From the NCBI GenBank assembly GCA_016213135.1, contig JACRBQ010000117.1:1-64000 (forward strand): a stretch of 64,000 bases of DNA. The letters run 5' to 3'. The stretch comes from Chloroflexota bacterium. GTDB lineage: Bacteria; Chloroflexota; Anaerolineae; Anaerolineales; VGOW01. Positions 1 to 8,028 of the stretch are shown piece by piece (position 1 is the stretch's first letter; each line of letters opens with the position of its first letter). The notes below the pieces were generated by a model. That model was not told the DNA's origin. It made no database searches and saw only the letters and a program-made list of their open reading frames with translations. Position numbers and translations under genes: made by a program.

Positions 1-266
1 AGGAGAAAGTTGCACAAAAATTCCGAATGAGTGACAATCCAAGTCGGCATGGGTCGCCTCCGTGAGTTTTAGTTTTCGGCAACCAAAACTTTACGCGAAG
101 ACCCATGCTTTTTCAAGTCATCTCATTGCCAATGTCCAGTATATTGAGTTTGTTCCAGATTGCTGAGAATAGGGAGGGTTGTTCATTGCCGATTCCTTTC
201 TATGGGGCATTACCTTGATTTCACTCCCAGCCATCAAGCAGAATAATGATGCATCTAAGGAAGCGC
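1..266. other. Non-coding AT-rich segment with branched hairpin
   Basis: I see no convincing gene here, and the base composition is clearly richer in A+T than the rest of the window. The arms GCATGGGTC (47-55) and GACCCATGC (100-108) pair perfectly and enclose a second small stem, AGTTTT (71-76) with AAAACT (85-90). Five T residues (109-113) follow at once. On the plus strand this looks like the 3' end of a structured transcript, or an intrinsic terminator of something that begins outside the window. I do not recognise an RNA family. Confidence 0.4.
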
Positions 267-2756
267 CTAACTCGGCTTCTGCCCCTCCTCATACCTCTTC
301 GCCAACTCGCGCCGCAACACTTTGCCGATGAACGAGCGCGGAAAATCGTCCACGAAAATAATCAGCCGGGGTACCAGCTCCGGCGGCAGCCTGCGTTTGC
401 AGTAGGCGATGAGCGACTCGGGGCTGGGCCGGTCGGCCTGGGCGATGATAAAAGCGATGGGCTGGTTGGCGATGGCTACCACCGCCGCCTCTTTCACCTG
501 CGGCACTTCAAACAGCACTTCCTCCACGTCCCGAGGAAAGGCCGGCACCCCCGGTTTTTCGGGATACCACATATCCGCCTTGCGGGCCACAATCTGAAAA
601 TACCCCTCCTCGTCCATGCGGGCCACGTCGCCCGTCAGCAGCCAGCCATCGGGCATGAGCGTGCGGGCAGTCTCTTCCGGATTCTCCCAGTAGCCCTGCA
701 TCACTTGCGGGCCGCGCACGGCCAGCTCGCCGATCTGCCCGGCGGGCACGGGTTCGCGATGGTTGCCCAGCCCCACCACCCGGGCCTCGGTGGACGGCAG
801 CGGGATGCCGATGCTGCCCACTTTGCGCAGGCCGGCAAGCGGGTTGGAATGGGTGATGGGCGAGGCCTCGGTGAGGCCGTAGCCTTCCACCAGCCGCCCG
901 CGCGTGAGCTTTTCAAACGCCTCTTGCACCTCCACCGGCAGCGGCGCCGATCCGCTGATGCAGGCTTTGATCGAGTCGATGCCATATTTGCGCGCGCCGG
1001 GGAAATTGTTGATGGCGACGTACATGGACGGGACGCCGGGAAACAGGGTGGGGCGGTGGCGCTGGATGGTGCGCAAAATGTCGGCGGTGTCGAAGCCGGG
1101 TTTCAGAATCATCGTGGCCCCCAGCGAGACGGGCACGTTGAGGGCTACGGTAAGGCCGTACGAATGGGAAAACGGCAGGGCGCACAAAAAGCGTTCGCGG
1201 CCCTCCTGCGCCGTAGGCAGCCAGTGGCGGGTTTGCAGGGCATTGGCCACCAGGTTGCGGTGAGTGAGCGTCACTCCCTTGGGCGCGCCGGTGGTGCCCG
1301 TGGTGTATTGGATCACCGCCACGTCGTCGGGCGCAATGGGCACGTGCGGCGAATGGCCGCTGTGGGTGTAATGGATGCGCGAAAGCAAATGCATCCCCTC
1401 GTCCAATTCAAAACCGAGCCGGTGCCCATCCTGTTTTTCGCGCGTCAGCAAAAACGCCAGATGTTTCAGCGGCGGCAAATAGTCGCCCACGCCGGTGAAA
1501 ATGATGTGCTGGATCGACGTTTGCGCCCGCACCTGCCGGGCCACCTCGCCCAGCTTCGTCACCGTCACCAGTGCCCGTGCGCCGCAATCGCGCGCCTGCC
1601 GCGCCAGTTCGGCCGCGTCGGTCGAGGGCAGGGTAAACACGGCCACCGCCCCGGCCTTGAGTGTCCCAAAATAGCAGATAAGAAACTGCGGCAGGTTGGG
1701 CAGCAGCAACAATACCCGGTCGCCTTTGGCAATGCCCAGCGAGCGCAGCGCATTGGCGAAGCGGTTGGATTCTTGATTGAGGCGGCGATAGGTAATGAGC
1801 GCCCCCTCGAAATTGATGGCGATGTTCAACGGAAACCGCCGGGCCGCCGAGCGCAACAAATGGTGCACCGGCACACGCGGGATGCCGATGGTGTACGGGA
1901 CGCCGTTTTCGTAATGCGTCAGCCAGGGACGCTCGCGCACCAGCGCCGCCCGGGCGGGGGTGCCGGTGGCAATATCCTGATCTCGCCAGGTGCGCCTGTT
2001 TTCTTCCACAAACCGTTCGATGGCGCGGTTCACGGCCTCGCGCCGTTCCAGCATCACCATGTGGCCCGACGATCCGACGTCCACATCCTCAGACCCCACG
2101 ATGGCGCGGGAGACTTCCTCGAACTGGGTTTTCTCGAACACGTTATCGCGGTGGCCGCGAATGACCACCGTGGGCACGCTCAAACGGCGGAAGAGGTCCC
2201 AGCCATTCCACCTGGAGAGCGTGTTTTGATGCCACGGCTTGAGTGCGTGCGGCGGCGCAGCCAGCCACTGCCGCGTGAACGGCTCGATGACTTTTAGTGC
2301 TGCCAGCGGGAACCGCAGCAGAAAGCGGTAGAACGGTTGAATTTTGTACGCGCCGGAGGTGGCAATGAGCACCAGCCGGGCCACCCGTTCCGGGTGGGCG
2401 GCGGCGTACTCGGACACCAGCGCCCCGCCAAACGAGTGCCCCACCAGCACGAATTTTTCCGGCACTTCCAGCACCTCCAGCGCCTTTTCCACATCCGACT
2501 GAATCTCGGTCATGGTGTACTGGCCGGCGGGCTTGTCCGATTGGCCGTGGCCGCGCAGGTCGAGGGCGATCACCCGGTTGGCGTTGCCGAACTTGCGGAG
2601 TTGGTGCCGCCATTGGCCGGCCTGCCCGCCGAAGCCGTGAACGAACACGATGGTCCATTGCGGCAGATCGGGCGAGATGTCGATGGCCGACAGGCGCACC
2701 AGCGGCTGGTCGGAGACGCGCACTTCGCGGCGATAAAGCTCAAGGTCAATGTCCAT
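267..2756 (-). CDS. Fused alpha/beta hydrolase and AMP-dependent acyl-CoA synthetase
   Basis: This 829-residue protein carries two enzymes. Residues 1-250 are an alpha/beta hydrolase with the oxyanion HGFGG near 40, the nucleophile elbow GHSFGG (Ser108) and a C-terminal GSSGH (His232). Residues 285-825 are an adenylate-forming ligase with the P-loop TTGTTGAPKG (485-494), GYGLTEASP and the terminal RSFIGKVLRREL bearing the catalytic lysine. The hinge motif reads ARKADMWYPEKPG rather than the usual short form, so there is a small insertion there. The ligase would activate a fatty or carboxylic acid with ATP, and the hydrolase could release or further process the acyl group. OleBC fusions in long-chain olefin synthesis have the same domain order and are an alternative reading, but no oleA or oleD is near. 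It is last in a minus-strand run after dgkA. Confidence 0.88.
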   Translation of the reverse strand: MDIDLELYRREVRVSDQPLVRLSAIDISPDLPQWTIVFVHGFGGQAGQWRHQLRKFGNANRVIALDLRGHGQSDKPAGQYTMTEIQSDVEKALEVLEVPEKFVLVGHSFGGALVSEYAAAHPERVARLVLIATSGAYKIQPFYRFLLRFPLAALKVIEPFTRQWLAAPPHALKPWHQNTLSRWNGWDLFRRLSVPTVVIRGHRDNVFEKTQFEEVSRAIVGSEDVDVGSSGHMVMLERREAVNRAIERFVEENRRTWRDQDIATGTPARAALVRERPWLTHYENGVPYTIGIPRVPVHHLLRSAARRFPLNIAINFEGALITYRRLNQESNRFANALRSLGIAKGDRVLLLLPNLPQFLICYFGTLKAGAVAVFTLPSTDAAELARQARDCGARALVTVTKLGEVARQVRAQTSIQHIIFTGVGDYLPPLKHLAFLLTREKQDGHRLGFELDEGMHLLSRIHYTHSGHSPHVPIAPDDVAVIQYTTGTTGAPKGVTLTHRNLVANALQTRHWLPTAQEGRERFLCALPFSHSYGLTVALNVPVSLGATMILKPGFDTADILRTIQRHRPTLFPGVPSMYVAINNFPGARKYGIDSIKACISGSAPLPVEVQEAFEKLTRGRLVEGYGLTEASPITHSNPLAGLRKVGSIGIPLPSTEARVVGLGNHREPVPAGQIGELAVRGPQVMQGYWENPEETARTLMPDGWLLTGDVARMDEEGYFQIVARKADMWYPEKPGVPAFPRDVEEVLFEVPQVKEAAVVAIANQPIAFIIAQADRPSPESLIAYCKRRLPPELVPRLIIFVDDFPRSFIGKVLRRELAKRYEEGQKPS

Positions 2757-2799
2757 GGCGGCTCCGGTGGGTAAGGGACAGAAGGGCGGCGAGTGGAGG

Positions 2800-3186
2800 T
2801 CAGTATCCGATGGCGAGCAGGGCCAGCAGTTTTAGCCACAGCGGCGGCCCCAGCACCAACAAACCAACGAGCACGGCGGTGATGGCCGCAATGAGCACCG
2901 CTGCCGCGCCGACATCCTTGCCCACTTTGGCCAACGGATGGATGCCGGGGCTTGCCAGGTCTACCACTGCCTCCAGCGCCGTGTTGACGAATTCGCTAAT
3001 CCACACGACGGCGATGGTCAGCAAAATCAAGGCCCAGTCGCGGCGCTCCAGCCGCAGCCACAAGCCCAGCAGCACGACCACGGTCGAAAGCACGGTGTGA
3101 ATCCAGGCGTTGCGCTGGGTGCGTATGACGTACCACCAGCCGGAGAAGGCGTGTTGGAACGAGGCGAGACGGGAGGAGGCGCGCAT
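2800..3186 (-). CDS. dgkA: Diacylglycerol kinase/undecaprenol kinase family membrane protein
   Basis: A 128-residue integral membrane protein of the prokaryotic DagK family, which phosphorylates diacylglycerol or, in Gram-positive-type members, undecaprenol. It shows the family core: an N-terminal amphipathic AFSGWWYVIRTQRNAW segment, three hydrophobic helices, and the active-site region EFVNTALEAVVDL followed by HPLAKVGKDVGAAAVL with the conserved Glu, Asn, Lys and Asp. Length is normal. It follows ybeY in the order pgpH-ybeY-dgkA known from Firmicutes, which supports the assignment and points to undecaprenol recycling. A heptamer repeat array separates it from ybeY. Confidence 0.93.
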   Translation of the reverse strand: MRASSRLASFQHAFSGWWYVIRTQRNAWIHTVLSTVVVLLGLWLRLERRDWALILLTIAVVWISEFVNTALEAVVDLASPGIHPLAKVGKDVGAAAVLIAAITAVLVGLLVLGPPLWLKLLALLAIGY

Positions 3187-3190
3187 GAGG

Positions 3191-3246
3191 AAACTTCAAA
3201 CTCCAAAACTCAAAACTCAAAACTCAAAACTCAAAACTCAATATTC
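3191..3246. repeat. Heptamer tandem array (AAAACTC type), 8 units
   Basis: Eight consecutive 7-bp units read AAACTTC, AAACTCC, five AAAACTC and AATATTC, with no break in phase. The array lies between dgkA and ybeY and runs into the 3' end of ybeY, where its reverse complement encodes the last residues (SFEF) and the TGA stop. The same unit appears at 37410-37472. Confidence 0.9.
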
Positions 3247-3691
3247 CAGCTTTCAACTCCGTCAATATCTCGGCTTGCGCCTGCCACATGCGCTTCTTTT
3301 CGGCGGCGCGGGCGTGATCGTGGCCCAGCAAATGCAGCACGCCATGCACGGCCAGTAGTTGTAACTCGGCCTCCGGCGAATGGCCTCCGGCCTGCGCCTG
3401 GGCGCAGGCGCGCGGATACGAGATCGCCAGATCGCCAAAGTACGTGCCGCCGGCATCGGGGTCGTCGGAGTCGGATGGGAACGACAGCACATCGGTGGGG
3501 GTGTCGTGGCCGAGAAACCGGCGATTGAGCGCGCGCAGTGTCTGGTCGGTGCTCAGGGCAATGCTCAACGAACCGGCCCCGGCCTGCTGGTGCGCCAGCG
3601 CAGCGCGGGCCGCCTGGCGCAGCAAGCCGGGCCGAACGTCGCCTGCGAACTCCTCGTCTATCTGCACGTGGACCGTGTGTTTACTCGGCAC
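3224..3691 (-). CDS. ybeY: Endoribonuclease YbeY (rRNA maturation)
   Basis: This 155-residue protein is the zinc-dependent YbeY endoribonuclease used in 16S rRNA 3'-end processing and ribosome quality control. The metal-binding signature HGVLHLLGHDH is intact near residue 117, and the upstream TDVLSFPSD strand motif is present. Its start (ATG at 3691) overlaps the end of the 7TM-HD gene by 11 bases, so the two are probably translationally coupled. The C-terminal SFEF and stop codon come from the heptamer repeat, which suggests the 3' end of the gene was remodelled by the array. Confidence 0.95.
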   Translation of the reverse strand: MPSKHTVHVQIDEEFAGDVRPGLLRQAARAALAHQQAGAGSLSIALSTDQTLRALNRRFLGHDTPTDVLSFPSDSDDPDAGGTYFGDLAISYPRACAQAQAGGHSPEAELQLLAVHGVLHLLGHDHARAAEKKRMWQAQAEILTELKAGILSFEF

Positions 3692-5804
3692 TGTGAGTCT
3701 CCACCGTTTCTTCCGGATACTTGAGCCGGGAGTGAAAAAAACCCTTGAGCGTTTCGGTGAACGACTCGCGCACCATTTGCAGGTCGAGCATGGTCAGTTC
3801 GCATTCGTCGAACTGGCCCCCGGCCATGCGGCTGTCGAAAATGGATTTGACGATCTTCTCGATCTCCTGCGCATTGCGCGGCTGGTCGGAGCGCGATTTG
3901 GCTTCGCAACCGTCGGCCAGCATGAGCAGCGCGGTTTCTCTCGATTGCGGTTTGGGGCCGGGATAGCGGAACTTTGCCGGGTCCACTTTGCTCTCGTCGC
4001 CGCCGGCCTCTTTGATGGCCCGTTGATACTGGAACCACGTCATGTTGGTGCCATGGTGCTCGGCGATGGCTGCGCGGACGACAGCCGGCAGGCGGTGCTG
4101 GGCGGCCATCTTCAGGCCGTCGGGCACGTGCTGGATGATGTAGCGCGCGCTCGTTTCGGCGGGGATGTGGTCGTGCGGGTTTGCGCCTCCTATCTGGTTT
4201 TCGACAAAGTATTCCGGGTGCAGGGCTTTGCCCACGTCGTGGAACAACGCGCCCACGCGGATGAGCATGGTGTTAGCCCCGATGCGCTCGGCGGCTTGCT
4301 CGGCGAGATTGGCTATCTGCAAGCTGTGCTGATAAGTGCCGGGCGCTTGTCGCAGCATGAATTGCAGCAGGGGGTGGTTGGGGCGGGCGAGGTCCACCAG
4401 TTGCAGCGTGGTGGTGATGTCGAACACGCTGCCCAGCACGAAAAAACCGCCCAGCGTGATGGCTGCCGACATGATTCCGTTGATGAGGCTGGCGGCCAGC
4501 AGCGTGGCAGTGCCCAACGTGTCGCCGGTCGGATCGGCCAGGCGAAAGACCAGCACCACCCCGGCGTTGGCCAGCGCCGCCGCCAGCCCGGCCCAGAAGA
4601 AAGTGTACACGCGGTCGGCCTTGTTGAGGCTGAGGGCGGCGACGATGCCGCCAACGGCGACATAGGTGGTCACGTCCAAACGGCCGTCGGCCAGCACTCC
4701 GGCCAGCGCGGCAAAGGTCACAATGGTGGTGATGGCGACGTTGGGGCCGAGCGACACGGTGATCAACATGGCTAACGCGGCAGATGGAAAGAGAAACGGC
4801 AGCACCGTGTGTCCGGGCACCATCAATCGCGCGACTAACAAAAACCCGGCGAACAGGGTGCCCAAGTAAGCCACGAGGCGTGGCGAGATGAAAAATCGCG
4901 GATGGAAGCGACGCATGTAGAGTCCGAGCACCGCCGTGGACATGATGACCGAAAGCGCGATACTGACCACGCCTTGCCAACGGCTCTTGGGTTGCAACAA
5001 CCCCAGCGCCGCCAGGGCTTCGAGGTCGGCGACGGTGATGACCTTGCCGCGACTGACGACCGTCTGCCCTTGCACGAAGGATTGCGATATGGGCGCGACC
5101 GCCTCGCCTGCGGCAGCACGCGCGGCGGTGGTGGCCGCCTCGTTGTAAAACGAGTTGGGCCCAATGTACGGCGTGGCGAGCATGGTCACCAGCCCGGCCT
5201 GCGCTTCGGGCAGGCTCACGCTGACGAGCGCCGGCAGGCGGTTCACGGCGTCGTCCACGCGGTCGGAGCGCACTTGCCCGCTGAGCACGCGTTCGATGAC
5301 GGCAATGGTCTCGGTGCGCACCGCGCTCCATTCGTTATCGGTCAGGGTCAACAGTGTGGCCGCCGCCGTGTCGCTGATGGTCAGGTCGGTGATGCCGGCG
5401 AGGTCGGCGGTTTTTTGTTGGGGTGTGGCAAAGGAGTCCGCGCGCACTGTGCCGATGTAGTCGAGCAGTGTCCCGGCGCGGGCGATCTGCTGCCGGGCCA
5501 CGCGGCTGTCGGGCGGGGCGTAGACATCGGACACCGCATCGGCGGCGGCGGCGCGCGCTACAGACGTTTGCACTTGTGAAACATAAGTGACGGAGCGCGG
5601 GGCAGTAATATCCACTGTCGCCACGTCGCCTTCCCCGAGCGAAAGAGCGTCGGGCGCAGAGCCAAGGGGCACGGCCAGTATGAGGGTGGCCGACACGGCG
5701 ATGATAGTGACAAATATCAACGACCAGGCTGCCTGCCAGGCCGATCCGGCCGAGGTGCGCACAGTGGGTCGCGATCCGTAATGTAGCATGGGGGCAAACG
5801 GCAA
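3681..5804 (-). CDS. pgpH: 7TM-HD cyclic dinucleotide phosphodiesterase (PgpH family)
   Basis: A 707-residue membrane protein with the classic 7TM-HD architecture: a signal anchor near 25-46, a large extracytoplasmic 7TMR-HDED region (about 55-275), seven transmembrane helices (about 277-465) and a cytosolic HD domain with H493 and FHDVGK at 521-526. In Firmicutes this family hydrolyses cyclic di-AMP. No diadenylate cyclase lies in this window, so the substrate here is inferred from the family. It overlaps ybeY downstream and follows yqeY by 28 bases. The phoH gene that often precedes it in other genomes is missing from this cluster. Confidence 0.93.
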   Translation of the reverse strand: MPFAPMLHYGSRPTVRTSAGSAWQAAWSLIFVTIIAVSATLILAVPLGSAPDALSLGEGDVATVDITAPRSVTYVSQVQTSVARAAAADAVSDVYAPPDSRVARQQIARAGTLLDYIGTVRADSFATPQQKTADLAGITDLTISDTAAATLLTLTDNEWSAVRTETIAVIERVLSGQVRSDRVDDAVNRLPALVSVSLPEAQAGLVTMLATPYIGPNSFYNEAATTAARAAAGEAVAPISQSFVQGQTVVSRGKVITVADLEALAALGLLQPKSRWQGVVSIALSVIMSTAVLGLYMRRFHPRFFISPRLVAYLGTLFAGFLLVARLMVPGHTVLPFLFPSAALAMLITVSLGPNVAITTIVTFAALAGVLADGRLDVTTYVAVGGIVAALSLNKADRVYTFFWAGLAAALANAGVVLVFRLADPTGDTLGTATLLAASLINGIMSAAITLGGFFVLGSVFDITTTLQLVDLARPNHPLLQFMLRQAPGTYQHSLQIANLAEQAAERIGANTMLIRVGALFHDVGKALHPEYFVENQIGGANPHDHIPAETSARYIIQHVPDGLKMAAQHRLPAVVRAAIAEHHGTNMTWFQYQRAIKEAGGDESKVDPAKFRYPGPKPQSRETALLMLADGCEAKSRSDQPRNAQEIEKIVKSIFDSRMAGGQFDECELTMLDLQMVRESFTETLKGFFHSRLKYPEETVETHSAE

Positions 5805-5832
5805 TCCGGCCTGCCGCTGTGGGGTGGCCGCC

Positions 5833-6285
5833 CTAGGCCTTGCCGGCCAGCAGTTCGCGGACGAGGTCGCTCACGGTCTTGCTGTCGGCCAGCCCTTTGA
5901 GCCGGGGCTGTAGGACTTTCATGACCTTGCCCATATCGCCGGGGCCGGCGGCGCCCACTTCAGCGATGGCCGCCGAAACCTGCGCGGCCACTTCGTCGCG
6001 GCTGAGTTGCCGGGGCAGAAATGATTCGAGGATGGCCGAGGTGGCCTGGGCTTTGGCAGTCAGGTCGGGGCGGTTGGCCTTTTCCGCGTCGGCCAGGGCC
6101 TCCCGCTGCGACTTGATTTCTTTGTTGATCACGGCCAGCACGTCGGCATCGTCCAGGCCCTGGCGTTTGTCCACGGCGGCCAGCTTGATGCCGGCAATGA
6201 TGCTGCGCAAGGCGGTTTTGCGCGTTTCATCGCCGGAGCGCAAGGCGTTCTTCAGTTCGGTTTCGATGGTTTCTTTGAGTGACAT
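5833..6285 (-). CDS. yqeY: GatB/YqeY domain protein
   Basis: About 150 residues and entirely helical, matching YqeY proteins, which resemble the tRNA-binding tail domain of the amidotransferase subunit GatB. The signature regions LKNALRSGDETRKTALR, GPGDMGKVMKVLQPRLKG and the final DLVRELL are present. I place the start at the ATG at 6285 (MSLKETIETELK). The longer upstream reading lacks family similarity, and a -10 box (6293-6298 on the minus strand) lies 7 bases before this ATG, which predicts a leaderless mRNA. The cellular role of YqeY is still vague; an effect on tRNA amidation or handling is inferred from the GatB likeness. Confidence 0.92.
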   Translation of the reverse strand: MSLKETIETELKNALRSGDETRKTALRSIIAGIKLAAVDKRQGLDDADVLAVINKEIKSQREALADAEKANRPDLTAKAQATSAILESFLPRQLSRDEVAAQVSAAIAEVGAAGPGDMGKVMKVLQPRLKGLADSKTVSDLVRELLAGKA

Positions 6286-6292
6286 GTCGAGG

Positions 6293-6298
6293 ATTATA
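6293..6298 (-). promoter_or_regulatory. -10 box of yqeY, leaderless
   Basis: TATAAT on the minus strand, with 7 bases between it and the yqeY ATG. Transcription would begin at or beside the start codon. No good -35 is visible. Confidence 0.6.
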
Positions 6299-6326
6299 CA
6301 ACATGTGACGGAGCGGATATGTCGCG

Positions 6327-6403
6327 GGTGCAACCCGCTCCCACGTGCAACCCGCTCTCACGGGGTCAGGTAGAGACGTTGCACGCTTTGCGAACGTCTC
6401 TAC
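6327..6403. repeat. Dispersed palindrome GTAGAGACGTT with short direct repeat
   Basis: A direct repeat (GTGCAACCCGCTC twice, 6327-6358) is followed by the inverted repeat GTAGAGACGTT (6370-6380) / AACGTCTCTAC (6393-6403). The palindrome ends one base before the stop codon of the HIT gene. A second copy of the palindrome is at 56115-56148, also one base from a stop codon. Confidence 0.75.
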
Positions 6404-6404
6404 G

Positions 6405-6740
6405 CTAGCCCGGCGGCCAGGCAAACCGGCGCCCGCCCAGCAAATGCAGGTGCAAGTGAAACACCGATTGCCCGGCTTCCGCGCCCTGGTTGATTACCAG
6501 CCGGTAGCCGGTGAGGCCCTCGGCGGCGGCGAGTTGGCTGGCGGCGGCAAACAGGGCGGCCAGGGCCGGAGTGTGGGCCGGGGTGAGGTCCGCCGCGCCG
6601 CCGAGGTGTTCGTTGGGCACAATGAGGATGTGGGTGGGCGCTTGCGGGTTGATGTCGCGAAAGGCCGTGACCAACTCGTCTTTGTGAATCACGTTCGCAG
6701 GGATTTGGCCGGAAACGATTTTGCAGAAGAGACAATCCAT
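6405..6740 (-). CDS. HIT family nucleotide hydrolase (HinT-like)
   Basis: A 111-residue histidine-triad protein. The N-terminal zinc-type motif DCLFCKIVSGQIP, the strand APTHILIVPNEH and the triad HLHLHLLGG near the C-terminus are intact. These enzymes hydrolyse AMP-lysine, AMP-NH2 and related phosphoramidates. Length and motif positions match bacterial HinT. A clear AGGAG Shine-Dalgarno precedes the ATG at 6740. It heads the minus-strand run leading to yqeY and follows the lipoprotein genes by 21 bases. Confidence 0.94.
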   Translation of the reverse strand: MDCLFCKIVSGQIPANVIHKDELVTAFRDINPQAPTHILIVPNEHLGGAADLTPAHTPALAALFAAASQLAAAEGLTGYRLVINQGAEAGQSVFHLHLHLLGGRRFAWPPG

Positions 6741-6761
6741 GGCAACTCCTTTTGGAAATGG

Positions 6762-7427
6762 TCAGGGGAGGCTGACGGTGATGTCGTCGAAGGCGGCCTG
6801 TATGTTGGGGTCGTCGAACGAGGCGGCAAACAGACCGACGCGACCCACGGTTTCATTGGTGTCGGTGGCGCGGCCCAGCAGGGCGCCGTTGGCATAGAAT
6901 TCAAACCGGCTGCCATGCGCCGTGACGCGCAGCAGGTTGGCTCCGCCCCCGGTGTTGATGGCGCTCGACTGGGTCAGACCGACGATGCGCACCCAGTCGT
7001 TGTTTTGGCGGCGGCTGAAGCCCCACAATCCGTCTCCGGTGACATCGAAGCGATAGAAGTTGCCAGGGGTGGTGTAGCGCAAGATGGCCCCCAGGCTGTT
7101 GCCGGCCCCGCCGCTTGCCTGGCTGGCGGTGACCGTGAGATCAAAGTCGCTAACGTTGAGGGCGCACAGCGACAGCCCGACCGATGAGGGGGCGGCCACG
7201 GTGATAACCAGTTGTCCCCCGGTGATGGCCGCCGAGGCGTTGCCTTCGGTGAAGGTTTCCCACAGACCCAGGTCTTGCGCAAAGGTGTCGTGAAAATCTT
7301 TCGCCGGGGCGGGAGCGGTCGGCGAGGGCGAATTGCAGGCGGCGAGCGCCGTTACGGCCATTGCCGCGCACAACAGCAAACGAACCGGGTTACGGTTGAA
7401 CGATGTCGAGGTTATCAAAGCGCACAT
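6762..7427 (-). CDS. Lipoprotein with LamG/DUF1080-like beta-sandwich
   Basis: A secreted lipoprotein of about 220 residues. A hydrophobic leader ends in the lipobox LAAC, and the rest looks like a single concanavalin-like beta-sandwich (FHDTFAQDLGLWETF ... NFYRFDVTGDG ... LLRVTAHGSRFEFYANG ... RVGLFAASFDDP), the pattern of DUF1080/LamG-type domains that often bind or act on glycans. Its function is unknown. It is a paralogue of the next gene upstream. The start is uncertain: the ATG at 7427 overlaps the upstream gene by 38 bases, and a TTG closer to the signal sequence is also possible. Confidence 0.75.
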   Translation of the reverse strand: MCALITSTSFNRNPVRLLLCAAMAVTALAACNSPSPTAPAPAKDFHDTFAQDLGLWETFTEGNASAAITGGQLVITVAAPSSVGLSLCALNVSDFDLTVTASQASGGAGNSLGAILRYTTPGNFYRFDVTGDGLWGFSRRQNNDWVRIVGLTQSSAINTGGGANLLRVTAHGSRFEFYANGALLGRATDTNETVGRVGLFAASFDDPNIQAAFDDITVSLP

Positions 7428-8013
7428 CCACGGGTGTATCGCTGAAACTGCCGGCGATGAGGCCTGCCGGGCCGTCACGAAAGTCGCCATCGGTGGCAGT
7501 TGCAAGCTGCGTGCCGTTGTCCGAAAGGGTGAGCGTGTTTCCGACGCAGGCGGCGCTCAACCGGTGCGTAGCGTGGCCGGGCTGGATGGAATCGGAATGC
7601 TGGAAGTCGGGGCCGCTCAGGTGGGCGATCGTGCCTTCTTTGAGTTTGGCAATAGTGTAGTAGCCGTCGGCGCTGATGGCGAGGAAGTAGAAGTTGGAAT
7701 CGTTTTGATAACGACAGATGAGGCCAAAGAGATTGTTGTCGGTTCCGCCCTCGGTGTGCGCTTCCACGGCGAGGGCGGCGTCGGTTAGCCTGGGGCCGGC
7801 CACGGCCCACACGTTGAGGCTGGGGCTGTCGATTTTGATCTGATATTCGCCGTCGAGGTAGTCGGTGATGGCGTCGGCGTCGGCGTGGCGGTTCCAACCG
7901 CCGGCAGCGCTGGAGAAGTCGTCGTGGAATAGGGTCTGCCCGCGCTGCGGCGCGGCAGGCGCGCACGCGGCGAGTACGATGCACACGGCCAACAGAGCGA
8001 GGGATTGTTTCAT
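7390..8013 (-). CDS. Lipoprotein with LamG/DUF1080-like beta-sandwich
   Basis: 207 residues. A signal peptide (MKQSLALLAVCIVLAAC) carries the lipobox LAAC, and a beta-sandwich domain has the recurring elements FHDDFSSAAGGW, NNLFGLICRYQNDSNFYFLAISADGYY in spaced strands, and a final VDVRFDNLDIV. It shares its whole layout with the downstream lipoprotein and overlaps it, so the pair is a tandem duplication. Function is unknown; extracellular glycan or polymer binding is a guess from the fold. It follows the TPR gene by 15 bases and is probably co-transcribed with it. Confidence 0.85.
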   Translation of the reverse strand: MKQSLALLAVCIVLAACAPAAPQRGQTLFHDDFSSAAGGWNRHADADAITDYLDGEYQIKIDSPSLNVWAVAGPRLTDAALAVEAHTEGGTDNNLFGLICRYQNDSNFYFLAISADGYYTIAKLKEGTIAHLSGPDFQHSDSIQPGHATHRLSAACVGNTLTLSDNGTQLATATDGDFRDGPAGLIAGSFSDTPVDVRFDNLDIVQP

Positions 8014-8028
8014 GGACGGGGCCGGGTT

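Noticed and set aside
246-2297. Long plus-strand ORF of 683 codons
   Set aside because: It is antisense to the hydrolase-ligase gene, Arg/His/Gly-rich with no domain; GC-rich shadow frames like this occur opposite most genes here (for example 3444-4775 and 58546-60123).
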